DNA of 64,000 nt from a virus: IMG/VR virus record IMGVR_UViG_3300045125_000040, positions 94,791 through 158,790 of that record. One strand, given 5' to 3'. Under the pieces are notes generated by a model. That model saw only the letters and a list, made by a program, of their open reading frames with translations. It was not told the origin of the DNA and searched no databases. The position numbers and the translations under genes are program-made. Shown in pieces: positions 19,374 through 26,872 of this stretch (position 1 is the stretch's first letter; each line of letters opens with the position of its first letter).

Positions 19374-19596
19374 TCCAAATAATTGTGAACAGAAAGAAAT
19401 TTCTTTAGAGTCACTTGACATTTTGGAAAAAATGATAGATACTAGGTTTGAGTATTTGATAGAAAAAATGTATGAGAACCATTCTTATGCATTAAACATA
19501 TATGAAAACAAATACTTACCACAAAAACAAAAAATGTATGAAATTCTCAAAAAGAGATTGACAATACCAAAAATAAGTAGTATACTGTATAAATAA
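19360..19596 (+). CDS. Small unknown helical protein
   Basis: 78 residues from a TTG start that overlaps the previous gene. Charged helical sequence (LESLDILEKMIDTRFEYLIE). No family recognised. Confidence 0.5.
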   Translation: MKTFNPNNCEQKEISLESLDILEKMIDTRFEYLIEKMYENHSYALNIYENKYLPQKQKMYEILKKRLTIPKISSILYK

Positions 19597-19619
19597 TCGA
19601 GATTGAAGGAGATTATAGT

Positions 19620-19826
19620 ATGGGTGATGTGAATATTAATACAGTATCTAACATGTTTTCTGCGGTAAATGATAGCGTAACACTATATCGTTTTGAAAAT
19701 GGTTGGATGGTTGAGATCAATGGACGAGATCACTTTGATGAATGGCCAACAATAAAGATTGTCTGCTCTGATCTAAAAAGTGTCTTGACTCTTCTAGAAG
19801 AATATAGTAAGATTAAACTCACTTAA
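19620..19826 (+). CDS. Small unknown protein
   Basis: 68 residues behind AAGGAG. Contains YRFENGWMVEINGRDHFDEW, a beta-hairpin-like pattern. Intact; no known family. Confidence 0.6.
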   Translation: MGDVNINTVSNMFSAVNDSVTLYRFENGWMVEINGRDHFDEWPTIKIVCSDLKSVLTLLEEYSKIKLT

Positions 19827-19847
19827 ATCTTGAAACGGAGATATACA

Positions 19848-20022
19848 ATGGACGGTATTCAGATTCAGATGCAAGATCCCTCCGGTAACTGGAGAACGTA
19901 TAATCTCACAACGAATTTTTCCATGCCAGATTCGTATGGAAATGGAGAATCTTCGGCGTCAGTTCCCTGAAAGCAGGGTACGTGCCGTTGATATGAACGG
20001 TCGGCTAATCGACATTCTTTAA
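19848..20022 (+). CDS. Small unknown protein (frameshifted)
   Basis: Starts MDGIQIQMQDPSGNWRTYNL after CGGAG and, past an indel near 19,945, ends LRRQFPESRVRAVDMNGRL plus IDIL. About 57 residues. Sequence style differs from neighbours, with more Arg and GC. No known function. Confidence 0.5.
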
Positions 20023-20041
20023 CATGAAAGGGTAATATATA

Positions 20042-20261
20042 ATGACAAAGTATCAGAAGGCTTATGATGCACTAGTTAATAAGGGTCTGGAACTAACGAC
20101 GAAGCAGATTACGTCACGTTTTGGTGTTGCTAATCCCTATGACGTGATCTATATGCTCCGTAATAACGGTTTTCAATATTGTCAATGAGAAGGTTACAAA
20201 TCGTAATGGTACAAAGACTTCGAAGTATCGTTACGTAGCCGCAAAGACAAAGAAGCGGTAA
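20042..20261 (+). CDS. Small helix-turn-helix DNA-binding protein (frameshifted)
   Basis: About 72 residues. The pattern ELTTKQITSRFGVANPYDVI followed by MLRNNGF is a winged helix-turn-helix of the type found in short phage proteins; after an indel near 20,175 it ends NRNGTKTSKYRYVAAKTKKR, a basic tail. It may act as a transcription factor; target unknown. Confidence 0.6.
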
Positions 20262-20265
20262 TATA

Positions 20266-20339
20266 AGCGGGTGGGAGGTATAGTTATCTTGCCGGTTTCA
20301 TACGCCGGTAAAAGTGGGGGCAGTTCCCACCCGCTTCCA
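20266..20339 (+). ncRNA. Candidate structured RNA with tRNA-like outline
   Basis: An 11-base perfect stem (AGCGGGTGGGA with TCCCACCCGCT) encloses a central hairpin CCGGT-TTCATAC-GCCGG, whose seven-base loop looks like a Met-type anticodon loop (CAT), and ends TTCCA. A normal T-arm cannot form without using bases of the long stem, and no TTCRA loop is present. It stands directly before the tRNA genes. It may be a degenerate or miscalled tRNA or a different small RNA. Confidence 0.45.
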
Positions 20340-20444
20340 ATAATACGAACTTCCTGATTGTATTCTTTTTTTACCTCTATTTCTCGAATACAATTTTCGT
20401 GCAGGTTTTCTGTGATCCTGTGGAAGAAAAACAGACAAGTTTAC
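20340..20444 (+). other. Short intergenic stretch before tRNA-Lys
   Basis: No convincing gene. An 8-base inverted repeat TTGTATTC/GAATACAA with a 22-base loop is present; no clear promoter. Confidence 0.3.
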
Positions 20445-20520
20445 GGACTCTTAGCTCAGTAGGTAGAGCATCGGACTTTTAATCCGCTGGTCTTGGGTTC
20501 GAACCCCAAAGAGTCCTCCA
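20445..20520 (+). tRNA. tRNA-Lys (anticodon TTT)
   Basis: Full cloverleaf: acceptor GGACTCT/AGAGTCC, D-arm GCTC/GAGC, anticodon loop CTTTTAA, T-arm TTGGG-TTCGAAC-CCCAA, encoded CCA. It reads AAA/AAG, frequent in this AT-rich genome. Confidence 0.97.
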
Positions 20521-20521
20521 C

Positions 20522-20529
20522 TATAAATA
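20522..20529 (+). promoter_or_regulatory. Late promoter after tRNA-Lys
   Basis: TATAAATA two bases after the tRNA CCA end and 17 bases before the next start codon. Confidence 0.7.
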
Positions 20530-20546
20530 GGGCAAGGAGATTGCCC
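20530..20546 (+). promoter_or_regulatory. Hairpin presenting the ribosome binding site
   Basis: GGGCAA and TTGCCC form a six-base stem with GGAGA, the ribosome binding site, as the loop; the ATG follows the stem directly. A longer transcript would fold this way, whereas one initiated at the adjacent late promoter could begin inside it. Confidence 0.55.
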
Positions 20547-20748
20547 ATGAGTGTAATTGATTTTACAAAGTTAAAAGAGAAGCAAGAACTTCAGCGTGAA
20601 CTAAAAAGAATGGCAAGAGCGTTTACGTTTGGCTTATGAATATGATTGGAAAGATCCTTCAAGAGCTATCTGCCATTCTGAAGTTAAAAGATTAAAAGAA
20701 CTTTTGGAACCAGAAACAATTATTGACAAGATAAGTAGATTGAGTTAG
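20547..20748 (+). CDS. Small unknown protein between tRNAs (frameshifted)
   Basis: About 66 residues: MSVIDFTKLKEKQELQREL, then past an indel near 20,630 LAYEYDWKDPSRAICHSE and LKELLEPETIIDKISRLS. Helical. It sits between a late promoter and tRNA-Asn. No known family. Confidence 0.5.
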
Positions 20749-20753
20749 TATAT

Positions 20754-20828
20754 TGGAGTGTGGCGCAGCGGTAGCGCAGGTGACTGTTAATCACTTGGTC
20801 GCAGGTTCGAATCCTGCCTCTCCAGCCA
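20754..20828 (+). tRNA. tRNA-Asn (anticodon GTT)
   Basis: Acceptor TGGAGTG/CTCTCCA with one mismatch, D-arm GCGC/GCGC, anticodon loop CTGTTAA, T-arm GCAGG-TTCGAAT-CCTGC, discriminator G, encoded CCA. Confidence 0.95.
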
Positions 20829-20840
20829 GTTTAGAGAAGG

Positions 20841-20951
20841 CAGTATCGCATCACGGCTATGGATCTGCGGAGCTATAGCGAGGTCGGGAGATGAACCGTG
20901 AGGAGGCCATCGTAACCTTGGAAACCCGGATACTGAAAAGAGGATGCATAC
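20841..20951 (+). ncRNA. Candidate structured RNA after tRNA-Asn
   Basis: No open frame. Nested stems: CAGTATC (20,841) with GATACTG (20,929), inside it TCACGG with CCGTGA, inside that GCTAT with ATAGC. The outer 5' strand can instead pair with GATGCATAC at 20,943, so two folds compete. Base content is GC-richer than the flanks. No known family recognised. Confidence 0.4.
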
Positions 20952-20989
20952 TCGTTCCTTTCTAATTTAATAGACTATGGGGTGGACGC

Positions 20990-20997
20990 CATAAATA
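20990..20997 (+). promoter_or_regulatory. Late promoter before exported protein genes
   Basis: CATAAATA, 47 bases before the next ATG. Confidence 0.6.
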
Positions 20998-21004
20998 GTC
21001 CCGT

Positions 21005-21026
21005 GAGGGTCCACGGTTAGACCCTC
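21005..21026 (+). promoter_or_regulatory. 5' leader hairpin
   Basis: GAGGGTC/GACCCTC stem with eight-base loop between the late promoter and the GGAGA ribosome site. Only CTTT follows, so it is a weak terminator at most; a leader stem protecting the mRNA is equally possible. Confidence 0.4.
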
Positions 21027-21043
21027 CTTTAATGGAGAGAAAG

Positions 21044-21320
21044 ATGAAGAAGTTTTTAATTGTTCTTACGTTTCTTGGTTTAATTGCTGCAACTCCAGCT
21101 AATGCATGAGTATCGCTATGGGTATGGTGGATACTATGGAGGATGGGGTCCAGGTGCAGCAGTTGGTGCGATGGCTGGTGCCGCTATTCTTGGTGGTGTA
21201 ATTGGTGGTGCTATTGCCTCGCAGCCCTATTATGGTGGATATTATAATGGATACTATCCACGTAACTATTACTATTATAATGCTCCTCCTCCTGTTTACA
21301 ACTATTATTATGGATGGTAA
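21044..21320 (+). CDS. Exported Gly/Tyr-rich small protein (frameshifted)
   Basis: Signal peptide MKKFLIVLTFLGLIAATPANA, ending in an AxA-type signal peptidase I site, then (after an indel near 21,107) a mature part with glycine-zipper-like AVGAMAGAAILGGVIGGAIA and Tyr/Pro-rich repeats. About 91 residues. Behind GGAGAGAAAG and a late promoter. The mature part could insert in or lie on the envelope late in infection; function unknown. Confidence 0.65.
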
Positions 21321-21321
21321 A

Positions 21322-21588
21322 ATGAAAAAGCTTCTATTGGCTTCGGTTTTTGTCATGATTTCTACAAGTTCTTTTGCACAGTATATTATTTCTGGTTATG
21401 GTCCTGTTACAGGAAATGTATATATTGCAGAGCCATATGTATATCCTGTACCAGTTCCTGTGGCTGTGCCTCAACCAGTTCCTGTTCCTGTTCCAGCCCG
21501 TAGACCAGTTTGTACTTCATATCCTGATCCATGGGACACACTAGGATATATTTTTGGTGATCCCTTTATGATCACTACTTGTTATTAA
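21322..21588 (+). CDS. Exported Pro/Val-repeat protein
   Basis: 88 residues: signal peptide KKLLLASVFVMISTSSFA, then a mature chain with repeated PVPVPV and two Cys near the end. Starts two bases after the preceding stop, so it is co-translated with the other exported protein. No known family. Confidence 0.65.
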   Translation: MKKLLLASVFVMISTSSFAQYIISGYGPVTGNVYIAEPYVYPVPVPVAVPQPVPVPVPARRPVCTSYPDPWDTLGYIFGDPFMITTCY

Positions 21589-21596
21589 CGGCTAGT

Positions 21597-21669
21597 GCGG
21601 GTGTAGCTCAACGGTAGAGCAGTCACTGCTCGCAGTGACAGGGTGTTGGTTCAAGTCCAGCCACCAGCA
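21597..21669 (+). tRNA. tRNA-like gene with abnormal anticodon arm
   Basis: Acceptor GCGGGTG/CACCAGC (one mismatch), D-arm GCTC-AACGGTA-GAGC and T-arm GTTGG-TTCAAGT-CCAGC are normal. The anticodon arm is a perfect inverted repeat GTCACTGC-TC-GCAGTGAC, leaving an eight-base loop at most and no U33-anticodon pattern. No CCA is encoded. The identity cannot be read. A base-calling error, a decayed gene or a non-decoding tRNA-like RNA are all possible. Confidence 0.6.
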
Positions 21670-21795
21670 CTATAAAAAAAGAGTTTAATTATGGATAAAA
21701 GTATCTTCAAATTATGTGGATGAAAGTTCTAGCGTTTTTCTTCTAATGATAACAATGGGATTTATTCTACAAGATTTATATACCTTTGGATAATT
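21670..21795 (+). other. Spacer between tRNA genes
   Basis: About 125 bases, AT-rich, no supported gene or promoter. Confidence 0.4.
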
Positions 21796-21870
21796 GCGGG
21801 TATAACTCAGGGGTAGAGTGTCAGCCTTCCAAGCTGTTCGTCGCTGGTTCGAATCCAGTTGCCCGCTCCA
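21796..21870 (+). tRNA. tRNA-Gly (anticodon TCC)
   Basis: Acceptor GCGGGTA/TGCCCGC, D-arm ACTC/GAGT, anticodon loop CTTCCAA, T-arm GCTGG-TTCGAAT-CCAGT, encoded CCA. Confidence 0.96.
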
Positions 21871-21874
21871 TTTT

Positions 21875-21905
21875 AAAGAGAGAGTGAAAACTCTCTCTTT
21901 TTTAT
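21875..21905 (+). terminator. Bidirectional terminator after tRNA-Gly
   Basis: AAAGAGAGAG/CTCTCTCTTT stem with six-base loop, then TTTATT. It ends the tRNA-region transcript just before a new promoter. Confidence 0.85.
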
Positions 21906-21930
21906 TGACAATTTTTATATTTGGTATAAT
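21905..21930 (+). promoter_or_regulatory. Early-type promoter for the deaminase
   Basis: TTGACA, 14 bases as read (a T run may be miscalled short), TATAAT followed by AATATCATGA, similar to the other early promoters here. Confidence 0.6.
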
Positions 21931-21949
21931 AATATCATGATAAACAATC

Positions 21950-22357
21950 GTGACGAAAAAATATATGGCCTTCCTTAGACGACTGGCCATAAACAATCAA
22001 ATGAAAATGAAACTCGCTGCGTGTCTTGTTATACGCAATGAGATCATTTCTATTGGTCTTAATTCTGATAAGTCACATCCTATGCAGAAAAAATTCTCAA
22101 AGAATAGTGATGCGATCTTTAAACATGCAGAGGTTGACTGTATTATCAATGCTCTGCGTCATGTTGATCAAGAGGATTTGAAGTCTGCCACTCTTTATGT
22201 CCACCGTGTCAAGAGACAATACAAAGGAGATAAAGAGTGGTCTGATGGAATGGCTGAACCGTGCTGTGGTTGTTATAAAGCCATAGAGCATTTCGGTATC
22301 AAAAGGACCGTCTTTTCAACTGATGAAGAATCTAAATTTGGAGTCAGTTGGGTCTAA
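21950..22357 (+). CDS. Deoxycytidylate/cytidine deaminase-family enzyme
   Basis: Zinc deaminase signature: KHAEVDCIINALRH (HAE) and AEPCCGCYKAIEHFG (PCxxC). 135 residues from GTG. It probably converts dCMP to dUMP to feed ThyX (encoded at 39.8 kb), but a cytidine-type substrate cannot be excluded. The 3' end overlaps the convergent exonuclease gene by 14 bases. Confidence 0.82.
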   Translation: MTKKYMAFLRRLAINNQMKMKLAACLVIRNEIISIGLNSDKSHPMQKKFSKNSDAIFKHAEVDCIINALRHVDQEDLKSATLYVHRVKRQYKGDKEWSDGMAEPCCGCYKAIEHFGIKRTVFSTDEESKFGVSWV

Positions 22358-23006
22358 AAATCTCAATTACTTTATTGATATAGTGTTTTCTGTCTTTCAC
22401 AAATAGTTGTGGTAATTCGTCATCAACGGCGATCATCACAACTATTTGTGGAATTTCTATTTTATTGCAACCATTCAAACATCATAGAATAACAGGTTGT
22501 CTGTAGAAAATAATCTGTGATCCAATCTTCCTTCTTCATCTTTCTGGATGTCTTAAAATCAATAATAGAAGGTACGCCATCAAATTCAGCAATCAGATCA
22601 CATCTTCCTGCTGTTCTGAGGACCAATAGAATGTAGAGGAAGTTCAACACCATAGATATTATCTACGTGTTTATCAAGATATTGCTTTAATGATTTGAAC
22701 GAATCAAGCCCAGAAGGCATAGCTCCTTGGGCATAATTGTCTTCATTTAAAACATATTTTTCCGCAATTCTATGAACTGCTGTTCCACGTCTGGAAGCTT
22801 GAACCATAATCTTTTTGGCTTCTTCTTCGCCTACTCTTTTTTCCATTCTAACAAAGGTTTCATATCTTTGTTTCTGGATAGAACAGTGGTCACAGATGGG
22901 AATTTTGACCAGTAGGAAGAACATAATGACGACTGCCATCAATATATTCTTCCCCTAGTTCTATTTCTTTCACAAACTTATGATTAAAAGTTTTCTCATA
23001 TATCAC
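22344..23006 (-). CDS. RecB-like PD-(D/E)XK exonuclease (frameshifted)
   Basis: Begins GTG overlapping the PhoH stop: IYEKTFNHKFVKEIELGEEY, then FPSVTTVLSRNKDMKPLLEW, RGTAVHRIAEKY, GRCDLIAEFDG and PSIIDFKTSRK (D-x-E/D-x-K nuclease core), FLQTTCYSMMFEW. After a further indel near 22,465 the frame continues IEIPQIVVMIAVDDELPQLF and ends KVIEIFRPN. About 220 residues. Such nucleases are common in T4-like marine phages, where they act in DNA degradation or recombination. Confidence 0.78.
22398..22450. repeat. 14-base perfect inverted repeat in convergent overlap region
   Basis: CACAAATAGTTGTG and CACAACTATTTGTG separated by 25 bases, inside the C-terminal coding part of the exonuclease and about 40 bases after the deaminase stop. 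It could end the plus-strand transcript although no T tract follows directly. Confidence 0.6.
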
Positions 23007-23756
23007 ACAGTTATCCTCATTTTATCCTTTAGAATTATATATTCTTTAACTAGAGCGGATCTTACAATATCTGCTGCTTCAAACTCTATTAGATTGAAAG
23101 ACTTCATACTACGAACAACTCGCATGAAGTCAGTCAATCCGTTTCTTTCATGTTCTCTTGTAAAAGTCACTCTGACGGAAGTCTCCACAGAATATAACTT
23201 TACAGTTATAACCCACTCTAGTAATAACAGAATCAAGTTCATGTAATGTCGCATTCTGCATTTCGTCTACGATGACAATGCAATTGTTAAGAGTAATACC
23301 ACGAATGAAAGATGTAGACATAAACTCAACAAGACCTTTATTCTTAAGGTAGTCGTATGCGTCTCCTCTTCCAAACAATTCTGAACATATTGCATAATAA
23401 GGTGCTTCATATACCTTAGTCTTTTCTTTAGAGTTTCCTGGAAGAAATCCCATATCTCTCGTGGGAACTACCGATCTAACGATAACAATCTTTTTATAAG
23501 AACTGTCTGGATTAGTTAGTATCTGTTTCAGCGAAAGATACATCGCCATAAAGGATTTACCTGTTCCGGCGATGCCATGTAACATCAAATTCTTATCATT
23601 ATCAAATGCATTAAAAGTATGTCTTTGATTTTGAGTTAATGGATCAAAATGTTTTAAATTAAAATTCAGTTTCTCTTGATAATTTTCTGATTGTTTTCCT
23701 TGTTGGCGAAGAAGTCTTTTTTCTCTACGTGTTAATCTTTTGGTTTCTTCTTCCAT
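23003..23756 (-). CDS. phoH: PhoH-family ATPase
   Basis: P-loop protein: Walker A GIAGTGKSFMAMYL, Walker B NCIVIVDEMQNATLHE, and the downstream KVIFCGDFRQSDF. N-terminal 40 residues are basic. About 250 residues with an indel near 23,160; the C-terminal piece EHERNGLTDFMRVVRS completes the domain. Widespread in marine phages; its role in phage is unknown and a phosphate link is not demonstrated. Confidence 0.9.
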
Positions 23757-23763
23757 TTTACCT

Positions 23764-24006
23764 CTAAAATGTGTTGATGGTGCTCCTTGATATGCCTTTT
23801 TGATTGCCCTTCTTCATATGTTTAAGCAGATCACGGAAACCCTGATCAGGTTTACCCATACCTCTGCCAGAATGGATCATTGGTGCACCATTTACGAGTT
23901 GAGTTATGTGCTTATTCTCTTCAAGGAAAGAGTCTAGTTCTGATATAGACATAAACTCTTCATACTCTTCACCAGTTTCATTATTTAAAAACTTATATGT
24001 AGGCAT
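23764..24006 (-). CDS. Conserved phage protein (FmdB-like N-terminus)
   Basis: 80 residues from MPTYKFLNNETGEEYEEFM, reminiscent of FmdB-type proteins but lacking their zinc cysteines, then APMIHSGRGMGKPDQGFRDL and a Lys-rich tail. I use the third-residue Met as start because it overlaps the preceding stop. Function unknown. Confidence 0.6.
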   Translation of the reverse strand: MPTYKFLNNETGEEYEEFMSISELDSFLEENKHITQLVNGAPMIHSGRGMGKPDQGFRDLLKHMKKGNQKGISRSTINTF

Positions 24007-24347
24007 TAGCACACCGCCTTAATATCTTGATCTCGCAACCTAGAAATTGTTACTTCATTTATAGGTATATATATCTTTGAAGGAGGTTTCTCCGGTTTTT
24101 TCCAGATGTCTTCCACGGGTTCATTCCAAATTGTATCTTCTATAGGAAGTGTTTTCTTTACTGGTTCTGGATTTGTATAACAAGTATCTGCTTCGTTATA
24201 CTGAGTTGTTGGGCGATCTGGCGTAACTTTCATGAAAACAAGATTTAAATGATCTTGAATTATATTCCATTGTTCTTGTGTTGGCGCTGCTCCACCATTT
24301 ATTTCAGAAAATCCTTGTAACCAATAAACAAATTGTAAAGAATCCAT
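24006..24347 (-). CDS. Conserved small phage protein
   Basis: 113 residues starting MDSLQFVYWLQGFSEINGG and QWNIIQDHLNLVF, a pattern frequent in T4-like phages of marine hosts; the C-terminal part is Pro-rich. GGAGG precedes this ATG, which decides the start against a longer frame. Function unknown. Confidence 0.65.
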   Translation of the reverse strand: MDSLQFVYWLQGFSEINGGAAPTQEQWNIIQDHLNLVFMKVTPDRPTTQYNEADTCYTNPEPVKKTLPIEDTIWNEPVEDIWKKPEKPPSKIYIPINEVTISRLRDQDIKAVC

Positions 24348-24348
24348 A

Positions 24349-24549
24349 TTACCTCCACGTATCTTCTGATACATCGTCAACGAAGTCCTGATCTTCATCT
24401 TCGATTAATGCTGAGATATCTTTAGTTCTCAAAGCACGTTCAACACGCTTTGCCTTGCGCTTGTTTTCCCTCTCACGAGGATCATCATGATATTCATCAT
24501 GGTCTGAATAATCGTTCTTCTTAAACTTCTTTAGTGCTGACTTGCTCAT
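24349..24549 (-). CDS. Small highly charged protein
   Basis: 66 residues: MSKSALKKFKKNDYSDHDEY, then RENKRKAKRVERALRTKD and an acidic end. Its start overlaps the corrected stop of the upstream gene. No known function. Confidence 0.55.
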   Translation of the reverse strand: MSKSALKKFKKNDYSDHDEYHDDPRERENKRKAKRVERALRTKDISALIEDEDQDFVDDVSEDTWR

Positions 24550-24967
24550 TCTGCGATTAACCCTGGTAGCCCTTCCTTGACATGTTCGATTGTGATACCT
24601 GGAAATGGTAACTTCTTGTCCTTCATTGAACAAAGAAGTTTTGCATCATTGGAGAAACTCTCTCCAAAAGTTCCACGAACATCATTTCCCTTTTTGCTTG
24701 GGGAAGATTATCATGAAATCCTTTAACGAAATAACGTAGCTTTTCTGCTTCTTTCTTTAGAACGTGTTCTTGATCTACTAATTCATTTGGTGTATATGGT
24801 GGCACTCCTTCTGGGAGCAACCATACGACATTTGGATCAAACACACCCTGTAAAATGATTCTCAATGGAACACTATCATTCTCTCTGAGAGCGTCAATCT
24901 TTTCTTGTGTCTTTCGCTTTTTGCCAATTTTTTCAAGCAATTCATATAAACTAGTTACCATACCCAT
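24546..24967 (-). CDS. DUF6433-like conserved phage protein (frameshifted)
   Basis: About 140 residues: SLYELLEKIGKKRKTQEKID, ENDSVPLRIILQGVFDP, VVWLLPEGVPPYTPNE, EKLRYFVKGFHDNLPQAKRE, then after an indel near 24,635 KKLPFPGITIEHVKEGLPGL. These blocks match a family well conserved in T4-like marine phages. Function unknown. Confidence 0.7.
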
Positions 24968-24978
24968 TTATTGTCTCC

Positions 24979-25853
24979 TTAAAATTCACTTAAATGTTCT
25001 GTTAAATTTCGAAGTTTCTTTTCCATAAAATAACCTAGCATTTTACTGCGATCACGATTGGTTTGTTCAGCATACTGAACCATGACTTGTTCTTTAATTT
25101 TATTTGGAATAAAAGACAAGTCTATTAGTTGTCTATTGCGATCAAAGTTACGTGCAATAGATGTTTCTATTTGAGATTGAATTGTATTGATTAGTTCATT
25201 AGTTTTCTTAGATGTAAGGCGCTTCTGTCTATCGCCTTTTTTCCTAGTGACAAAATAATCGTCTTGTGTTAGCACGTTAGGAATTCCATCTCCTTCATCC
25301 CCGTGCATTATGTGCTCGCAAAGATACATATTGGGGTCTTCATGACTAATCCATTTTTTACGTGTAGGATCATATTGTTTAACATTTTTTGTATTTATGT
25401 AACTGAATGAAATCTTTGTCTCCAGAAAGTATAAGAATAGTTGGTCTATCAACTTGTGATGGATTCGATCCAAACTCTTCACATAAAGTAGCAATAATAT
25501 CATCTGCTTCGGCTTAGATTCTACATCAATTACTCTGTATGGAAGGAACTCTTTAATTTCTGCTCTAATCTTATTTAGATATTTGAAGATTTCTTTCAGT
25601 TTATTTCTGATTCTTGTATGTTCTTTTTACGGTTTGCTTTGTAATAAGGGAAGATTTTCTCCCGCCAGTAATTAGTATTATCACAGGCGATTATCATTTC
25701 ACCATATTCACTACCAAACTTAACTTTATATGATCTTAAAGAATTTAAAACCATATGACGAATCATATTTTCATCTAATGGAGCATTAGTATGCTTACCC
25801 AACTGCATTAGCATATTAGATAGCATTACCTGATTCAAATCTACAATAATCAC
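24979..25853 (-). CDS. rnh: RNase H / 5'-3' flap exonuclease
   Basis: T4 Rnh-type 5' nuclease that removes Okazaki primers. N-terminus MIIVDLNQVMLSNM, then CDNTNYWREKIFPYYKANRK, the acidic SKAEADDIIATLCEEFGS (read in the corrected frame) and LSGDKDFIQLHKY, and the helix-hairpin-helix region HGDEGDGIPNVL. About 290 residues (T4 305). Indels near 25,405, 25,510 and 25,595. Confidence 0.9.
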
Positions 25854-25861
25854 AAAATCAC

Positions 25862-26248
25862 CTATTCAGTTTCTGGGTTTTTCAAATCAATTGCTAGTTC
25901 TTCTACGATTTTAAATGCACCCTCTTCATCATCTTTAGGAATAAAAACATTTTCTGCTATGATCTGAAAAGGATGATATTCTCCGTAATATTTGCACATA
26001 TATGATCTTAGTGCTTCTATTATCAGAGCGCCATCTTTAACATCATCTGTTTCTTCATCTGATAAGCCAAAACCTGCTATATCTAAATTATTAAAAATAA
26101 TAGGAGCAAGATTTAATATTGTTTCTTGAATATGATAATGTTTCATCATATCTACATTACGCTGAATGTCTTCTACTGTTTTTAATTCTTTTTCTATTTT
26201 TACGTTAGCCTTGGGAAAGACTATAACATTATCTTGTTTATCTTTCAA
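25862..26248 (-). CDS. Conserved phage protein of unknown function
   Basis: Up to 128 residues from a TTG codon. The conserved part is HIQETILNLAPIIFNNLDIA, EETDDVKDGALIIEALRSYM and HPFQIIAENVFIP. A promoter -10 (TAATAT) abuts the TTG, so if that promoter is real the functional start is further in. Function unknown. Confidence 0.6.
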   Translation of the reverse strand: MKDKQDNVIVFPKANVKIEKELKTVEDIQRNVDMMKHYHIQETILNLAPIIFNNLDIAGFGLSDEETDDVKDGALIIEALRSYMCKYYGEYHPFQIIAENVFIPKDDEEGAFKIVEELAIDLKNPETE

Positions 26249-26249
26249 T

Positions 26250-26278
26250 ATATTACCCTATTGGTCTAGAGTTGTCAA
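26250..26278 (-). promoter_or_regulatory. Early-type promoter before the 26.2 kb gene
   Basis: TTGACA, 17 bases, TAATAT on the minus strand. Confidence 0.5.
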
Positions 26279-26281
26279 TGA

Positions 26282-26289
26282 TATTTATA
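26282..26289 (-). promoter_or_regulatory. Late-type promoter overlapping gmhA stop
   Basis: TATAAATA on the minus strand, three bases upstream of the early-type -35; could give both early and late expression of the downstream genes. Confidence 0.45.
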
Positions 26290-26872
26290 GTTTTAAACTC
26301 TTTCTATCTTTATTTGTATACACTAATCTAATTTGTTGTGCTAAAGTATGCATTAGAATCTGATGACAATCTTCAACTACACCGTAATTGTTTGATTTTA
26401 CATGTATAATTTTTTCACAAAGGGAGTCTGATACAACCTTTCCACCATCAAAACCAACAAAAGCAATACTGGTGTAATTCTTTTTATTTGCCGCTTCAAG
26501 ACCTTTTATGATATTAGGAGATCTTCCAGATGAAGAAATAGCTATCACCAGAGCATGTTCTTCGTTTATCCATTCAATTTGTTTTGAAAAAATTTCATCA
26601 TAAGAAATGTCATTAGCAATAGCTGTCATAAGTGACATGTTAGCGGCCAGATTACGAATATTAGGGAACAAATCATGAACATCCGTTCTAATACCCTTTG
26701 TATGATCACATCCCCAATGTTCGGCAATGGCAGCAGAACCACCATTACCCATGACAACAATAGGCATTTTGATTTCCATACTGATAACTAGTTTATCAAA
26801 AATATTTTTTAACATGTCTTCGTCAACAGTATCTAATGCATCATTGATCATTCTCTGATAATTTTTTATCAT
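26285..26872 (-). CDS. gmhA: Sedoheptulose-7-phosphate isomerase (SIS domain)
   Basis: GmhA-type phosphoheptose isomerase, first step of activated heptose synthesis. SIS-domain signatures: VVMGNGGSAAIAEHWGCD, AIANDISYDEIFSKQIEWI, ALVIAISSSGRSPNIIKGLE and HQILMHTLAQQIR. 195 residues, intact. It overlaps the hddA stop (TAATG) in the heptose cassette. Confidence 0.88.
   Translation of the reverse strand: MIKNYQRMINDALDTVDEDMLKNIFDKLVISMEIKMPIVVMGNGGSAAIAEHWGCDHTKGIRTDVHDLFPNIRNLAANMSLMTAIANDISYDEIFSKQIEWINEEHALVIAISSSGRSPNIIKGLEAANKKNYTSIAFVGFDGGKVVSDSLCEKIIHVKSNNYGVVEDCHQILMHTLAQQIRLVYTNKDRKSLKL

Noticed and set aside
20841-20951. Hammerhead ribozyme
   Set aside because: The core CTGATGA is absent although a GAAAC occurs.
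21099-21356. Minus-strand Ile-rich open frame
   Set aside because: Antisense to the Gly/Tyr-rich exported protein, whose signal peptide and ribosome site are convincing.
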